Origin: an uncultured Varibaculum sp.
GTDB lineage: Bacteria > Actinomycetota > Actinomycetes > Actinomycetales > Actinomycetaceae
Reading direction: 5' to 3'
NCBI GenBank assembly: GCA_947255165.1
Contig: CAMYFZ010000087.1
Coordinates: 1 to 5,200, forward strand
DNA: 5,200 nucleotides
Of the stretch, positions 1 through 2,345 are shown in pieces. Position numbers and translations under genes: made by a program. Numbering within the stretch: the stretch's first letter is position 1; each line of letters opens with the position of its first letter. The notes below the pieces were generated by a model. That model worked only from the letters and a program-made list of their open reading frames with translations, was not told where the DNA came from and searched no databases.

Positions 1-141
1 GCAGACGATGAAAATCTTATCAGGTAGATTAACGTTCCTCAACGGACGTAAGTCTCACTGGTGCTACTAGCGAGTAAAACCCGCCCTCCACTACCTCACC
101 CGGTACTCATATAGCCCTCCGCAACCGGCGAGCTAATCTAC
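1..141. other. Non-coding, inverted-repeat-rich stretch of unknown identity
   Basis: No credible reading frame was found. The stretch lies immediately downstream of the putative antitoxin gene, whose stop codon overlaps its edge. A perfect 10-bp inverted repeat, AGGTAGATTA at 22-31 and TAATCTACCT at 134-143, could close a domain of about 122 nt. Inside it are a hairpin at 54-74 (8 of 9 pairs, loop GCT), a small CGTT/AACG hairpin at 33-44, and two mutually exclusive longer-range pairings: GAGTA 72-76 with TACTC 104-108, and CCGGT 100-104 with ACCGG 124-128. No T-tract follows on either strand, so it does not look like a simple terminator. It could be a structured RNA, the end of a mobile element, or the flank of one cut by the window edge. 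I do not recognise it. Confidence 0.35.
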
Positions 142-384
142 CTAGGCAGCGAACTTTTTCATCGCCCCTTGGCGGGTCATACCGATGATCTCACCGATTG
201 CCTGCCAGGTTTGACCTTGCTCACGGGCATCTCTAACCGCTTCATCAAGCCGCTTATCTGCCCTAACCGTTTCCACCAGCGCCTGATAAACCTTAATCAA
301 GGCGGGATCAGTAATAGTCATCTCTGGTTCGGGGTCCGCTGCAATTTCTGCAAGTAACTCTTCGTCAGTTTTCATTCCATTCAC
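142..384 (-). CDS. Small helix-turn-helix protein, putative antitoxin of a toxin-antitoxin pair
   Basis: An 80-residue protein. The C-terminal third (about residues 49-79, including TWQAIGEIIGMTRQGAMKKF) has the pattern of an actinobacterial helix-turn-helix: a short helix, a W-x-x-I-G core, a turn, then a TRQGA recognition helix ending in KKF. The N-terminal half is acidic and probably binds the partner. The annotated start is GTG at 382-384, which overlaps the TGA of the upstream gene (GTGA). ATG at 373-375 is an alternative, and the purine-rich AGGAAAGGG just upstream could serve either. The gene is second in a two-gene operon, as the antitoxin is in BrnTA systems, and overlap means translational coupling. 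The likely role is neutralising the upstream protein and repressing the shared promoter. The helix-turn-helix call is fairly firm; the antitoxin role is inferred from size, order and overlap. Confidence 0.65.
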   Translation of the reverse strand: MNGMKTDEELLAEIAADPEPEMTITDPALIKVYQALVETVRADKRLDEAVRDAREQGQTWQAIGEIIGMTRQGAMKKFAA

Positions 385-626
385 CCTTTCCTCAAGAATT
401 TCAGTCTGGCTTTCATAGCATGAAAGATGTCCCCGTCTTGATTAACCCCTATTTCCAGGAGTTCGCCACTGGGAGTTGGCCCGATAAGAATCTGATACCC
501 GTCCAGGAAGTGCACGATAATGGCATTGCTATAAGCATGAGCTATCGCCTCGTCGGTGAAGCCGTGCCTATGCGCACTGTCCTTAATCACATTGGTAACG
601 TTAGTCACCAAATCGCATCTTGTCAA
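381..626 (-). CDS. Small BrnT/RelE-like protein, putative toxin
   Basis: Up to 81 residues. It has an N-terminal helical segment (KDSAHRHGFTDEAIAHAYSNAI), a beta-rich middle (ILIGPTPSGELLEIGV) and a closing IFHAMKARLKFLRKG. A middle of this kind followed by a basic HAMxAR-x-KFL tail resembles the compact BrnT/RelE-like fold of ribonuclease toxins, often annotated in actinobacteria as BrnT-like or DUF4258-like. I recognise the pattern but cannot assign a family with certainty. The longest frame starts at TTG (624-626) with no ribosome binding site, and this TTG lies within a TTGACA that looks like the -35 box. GTG at 588-590 is therefore a better start, perhaps on a leaderless mRNA, giving about 69 residues beginning at the IKDSAHRHG segment. 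It overlaps the downstream helix-turn-helix gene by 4 bp. A BrnT-type toxin would cleave RNA, but no catalytic residue can be confirmed here. Confidence 0.6.
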   Translation of the reverse strand: MTRCDLVTNVTNVIKDSAHRHGFTDEAIAHAYSNAIIVHFLDGYQILIGPTPSGELLEIGVNQDGDIFHAMKARLKFLRKG

Positions 627-640
627 CGATTGTTACCAAT
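591..640 (-). promoter_or_regulatory. Putative promoter and operator of the toxin-antitoxin operon
   Basis: On the minus strand a perfect TTGACA (626 down to 621) is followed after 17 bp by TAACGT (603-598), a weak -10. The pair lies within a perfect 9-bp inverted repeat: ATTGGTAAC at 591-599 and GTTACCAAT at 632-640 (plus strand), with centres 41 bp apart, close to four helical turns. One arm touches the -10 and the other lies upstream of the -35, a geometry suited to autorepression by the helix-turn-helix product. Transcription would begin near 590-592, where an in-frame GTG also lies. The boxes and repeat are visible; the regulatory function is inferred. Confidence 0.5.
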
Positions 641-643
641 AGT

Positions 644-680
644 TTTCCCGGTCTGTTCTTATTTACCCCTGATATGCTTG
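644..680 (+). repeat. Degenerate first CRISPR repeat
   Basis: Positions 655-680 match the last 26 bases of the repeat consensus perfectly, while the first 11 positions (644-654) match at only 3. The lost part is what would pair with tracrRNA next to a spacer. The retained part includes the extended -10-like TGATATGCT. Degenerate repeats usually mark the old, trailer end of an array, here the end away from cas2 and next to the toxin-antitoxin promoter. Confidence 0.85.
670..678 (+). promoter_or_regulatory. Putative extended -10 promoter within each CRISPR repeat (first copy)
   Basis: Every repeat contains TGATATGCT, which fits TGn followed by a -10 hexamer TATGCT (4 of 6 with TATAAT). A weak TTCAGT lies 16 bp upstream in the intact repeats. 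The copies are at 670-678, 735-743, 800-808, 865-873, 930-938, 995-1003 and 1060-1068. In Neisseria meningitidis type II-C arrays a TGnTACAAT at the end of each repeat starts transcription inside the following spacer. The same geometry here predicts starts about 4-6 nt into each 28-nt spacer, leaving about a 24-nt guide. This is a motif-level inference. Confidence 0.5.
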
Positions 681-1070
681 GCAATGGTGCCGGGTATGGA
701 AGCGATGGGCTGGGATTCAGTTTTTATTTACCCCTGATATGCTTGTTTCATCACGTTTCTTCCAGGTGACATCGCTGGGATTCAGTTCTTATTTACCCCT
801 GATATGCTTGGGCTATTCCCGCTGGCGCGACCCGCAAGGCTGGGATTCAGTTCTTATTTACCCCTGATATGCTTGATGAAATCATTCGCCCTCTCAGCAG
901 GTAGCTGGGATTCAGTTCTTATTTACCCCTGATATGCTTGTCGCTACTACCCGCAAGCGCCCGGCCAAGCTGGGATTCAGTTCTTATTTACCCCTGATAT
1001 GCTTGAATATGCCCATGCCCTCACCGTAGGGGTGCTGGGATTCAGTTCTTATTTACCCCTGATATGCTTG

Positions 1071-1119
1071 TTCAGGGGTAAATAATCCCAGGTTGTATTG
1101 GGTTTTGCGCCCAATTTTT
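1071..1119 (+). ncRNA. Candidate tracrRNA anti-repeat with hairpin
   Basis: Immediately after the last repeat, 1072-1091 is an imperfect inverted copy of it. TCAGGGGTAAATAA (1072-1085) is complementary to repeat positions 16-29 over 14 bp. TCCCAG (1086-1091) is complementary to positions 2-7 over 6 bp. The eight repeat bases between (TTCAGTTC) would bulge out. A 6-bp lower stem, bulge and longer upper stem is the general layout of crRNA-tracrRNA duplexes. A hairpin with a T-tract follows at 1097-1119. The extended -10 of the last repeat would start transcription near 1075, inside the anti-repeat. Caveats: the RNA would be very short (about 45-50 nt, one hairpin), and the C. diphtheriae tracrRNA as I recall it pairs with the first 12 repeat bases without a bulge. 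A conventional tracrRNA could lie upstream of cas9, outside the window. Confidence 0.45.
1097..1119 (+). terminator. Rho-independent-like terminator ending plus-strand array transcripts
   Basis: A 6-bp stem ATTGGG (1097-1102) with CCCAAT (1110-1115) and a 7-nt loop runs into TTTTT (1115-1119) on the plus strand. There is no T-tract on the minus-strand side, so it would stop array transcription before cas2, which is convergent. An alternative 8-bp AT-rich hairpin, CAATTTTT (1112-1119) with AAAAATTG (1125-1132), shares bases with it and cannot form at the same time. If the upstream anti-repeat is a tracrRNA, the first stem could instead be its hairpin after the duplex. Confidence 0.6.
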
Positions 1120-1121
1120 CC

Positions 1122-1442
1122 TCAAAAAATTGATAGTTGTTCCGGTTTTTCTTCTGCTTTGGTAGGGGTTCCATTGGAAAAATGGAATGTCCGAGACCAT
1201 TGCTTATCCGTTAAGAAGAGCATGCGAACGTTTCCTTCGGGAGGAATACCCGCGCGGATTTGACCGATAGTGGTTACATCGCTTAAGCCTGCGGGAGTGT
1301 ACTTGGCGTAGACACTGAACTGCACCATGCTGAACCCTAAATCCAAAAGCATTCGCCGATAGGCGTTTGCTTCGCGCCGATGGCGGGCGGTATCCACCGG
1401 CAAATCAAACATCACCAGGCACCACATGGGCTTCTTACTCAT
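1122..1442 (-). CDS. cas2: CRISPR-associated protein Cas2, type II
   Basis: A 106-residue protein, normal length for type II Cas2. It opens with MWCLVMFDLPV, the hallmark first beta strand with the conserved aspartate (D13), and continues with a helix (RREANAYRRMLLDLGF) and the second strand SMVQFSVYAKY, giving the ferredoxin-like fold. The tail after about residue 90 is charged and probably flexible. Cas2 forms the dimeric centre of the Cas1-Cas2 integrase that inserts spacers; the aspartate is conserved but is not needed for integration in systems studied. ATG at 1440-1442 lies 5 bp after the cas1 stop with only a weak AAG-type ribosome binding site, suggesting coupling to cas1 translation. 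It is the last gene of the operon and converges with the array. Confidence 0.95.
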   Translation of the reverse strand: MSKKPMWCLVMFDLPVDTARHRREANAYRRMLLDLGFSMVQFSVYAKYTPAGLSDVTTIGQIRAGIPPEGNVRMLFLTDKQWSRTFHFSNGTPTKAEEKPEQLSIF

Positions 1443-1447
1443 AGAAA

Positions 1448-2335
1448 CTACTTAAACCATTTAGGAGGAGAAAAGCTCTTTACTTGACTCTCTACGTAAA
1501 GGCCATATAACTGAGCGAGATCCTCAAAAGCCGCAGGAATACCAATGCCATCGTCACGATACTGGCTACTGGCCGCCGCCACCAGCTCGGCTTTACAATC
1601 AGCCGCCGAATATTTTCCGTCCTCTTTGAGGTGAAAAACCTCCAGATCAATCAACGGTCGAAAGATTTCCATCAAGTCGTCCACCAAGCAAAATAGATTA
1701 GCCCGATTGTGATGAAATATCCCCAGTGATGGTTCTAAACCGGCAGCTAGCACTGCTCTTACCCCATGCCCGCGCACAATCGTATAACCATAGTCCAGCA
1801 TAGAATTGATGCCATCACCCAACCCCGGGTGACGCGAGAACTTTTTCCCGAACAGCGCCGACCAATAATAACGGGCTGCTCTGCCTTCCATATTGTCGGG
1901 ATCACCAGAACGTACCAGGGTTACCAACTCCAACAATTTCTTGCTATCTTTAACTTTCCCGCATAACACCAAGGTTTTCGCCTGATTTTCTATTTTCCGC
2001 TTCACCACCGCTTTCCACGCAGTTTTTTGTTTAGGGACGGTCATTCCCGCCTGTGCCACCCGCCGCGCTGCCACCCGGGAATGAGGCCGCCAAGCAAAAG
2101 CTCCCGCCTCCGGAATCCCCCGCCAATCGCAAAGCAAAACACAAACATCTGCAGCGGTTAAACGATGCAACACAGCTCCGGAGAATTTAACTCCCATCCC
2201 GACAAGGACTACTGCAACATCAGATACTGGCAGCACCACCTGCGGTTTATCTTCTGGATGTAAGACTATGGCTCCTGTTTTAGAGGAAATTGACCCAGAA
2301 AATTGGGTCAAATCAATAATCCGCCAGGCAGCCAT
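1448..2335 (-). CDS. cas1: CRISPR-associated endonuclease/integrase Cas1, type II
   Basis: A 295-residue protein, complete and of typical type II length. The N-terminal part (about 1-75, MAAWRIIDLTQFSG onward) is the beta domain. The C-terminal helical domain carries the metal-binding triad: E150 in the segment EGRAARYYW, H208 in LGIFHHN, and E223 in DDLMEIFRP. The H-to-E spacing of 15 equals that in Streptococcus pyogenes Cas1 (H205, E220). The C-terminus ends in an aromatic PPKWFK. With Cas2 it captures prespacers and joins them to the first repeat; in type II systems Cas9 also helps choose PAM-bearing prespacers. The ATG at 2333-2335 is supported by a strong Shine-Dalgarno. The gene starts 8 bp after the cas9 stop. 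All key residues are present, so it looks functional. Confidence 0.97.
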   Translation of the reverse strand: MAAWRIIDLTQFSGSISSKTGAIVLHPEDKPQVVLPVSDVAVVLVGMGVKFSGAVLHRLTAADVCVLLCDWRGIPEAGAFAWRPHSRVAARRVAQAGMTVPKQKTAWKAVVKRKIENQAKTLVLCGKVKDSKKLLELVTLVRSGDPDNMEGRAARYYWSALFGKKFSRHPGLGDGINSMLDYGYTIVRGHGVRAVLAAGLEPSLGIFHHNRANLFCLVDDLMEIFRPLIDLEVFHLKEDGKYSAADCKAELVAAASSQYRDDGIGIPAAFEDLAQLYGLYVESQVKSFSPPKWFK

Positions 2336-2337
2336 GC

Positions 2338-2345
2338 TTCCCCCT
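2338..2345 (-). promoter_or_regulatory. Strong ribosome binding site of cas1
   Basis: On the minus strand AGGGGGAA lies three bases before the cas1 ATG and overlaps the TAG stop of cas9 (2344-2346). It fixes the cas1 start and implies that ribosomes ending on cas9 reinitiate on cas1. Confidence 0.75.

Larger units (their letters stand above)
644..1070 (+). CRISPR. Type II-C CRISPR array, 7 repeats and 6 spacers
   Basis: The 37-bp repeats begin at 644 (degenerate), 709, 774, 839, 904, 969 and 1034. The consensus begins GCTGGGATTCAG and ends CCCCTGATATGCTTG. All six spacers are exactly 28 bp (681-708, 746-773, 811-838, 876-903, 941-968, 1006-1033), giving a strict 65-bp period. Repeats 3-7 are identical. 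Repeat 2 has one change (C to T at 723), and repeat 1 matches only over its last 26 bases. The strand is set by similarity to the C. diphtheriae II-C repeat, recalled as starting ACTGGGGTTCAG and ending near CCTGATAGACTTC, whose 5' end pairs with tracrRNA. The crRNA strand is therefore plus, opposite to the cas genes. No spacer matches elsewhere in the window; their targets are unknown. Confidence 0.97.

Noticed and set aside
644..680. Degenerate repeat read on the minus strand as the tracrRNA anti-repeat
   Set aside because: It complements only the spacer-distal 26 bases of the repeat. The spacer-proximal pairing that Cas9 guide RNAs need is lost, and no hairpin with a T-tract follows on that strand.
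420..737. Plus-strand open frame of 105 codons
   Set aside because: It runs antisense through the toxin gene and into the CRISPR repeats. No protein pattern or ribosome binding site supports it.
811..968. Spacers 3 and 5 share ACCCGCAAG
   Set aside because: Nine shared bases at different offsets within GC-rich spacers can easily be chance, so this is not evidence of a common target.
627..1121. csn2 or cas4, which would change the subtype to II-A or II-B
   Set aside because: The interval after cas2 contains only the array and the 51-bp junction, with no room for another cas gene before the toxin-antitoxin pair.
1169..1187. Hairpin TTCCATT/AATGGAA with a 5-nt loop as a further tracrRNA stem
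   Set aside because: It lies inside cas2 coding sequence beyond the T-tract and has no T-tract of its own. It is probably chance.
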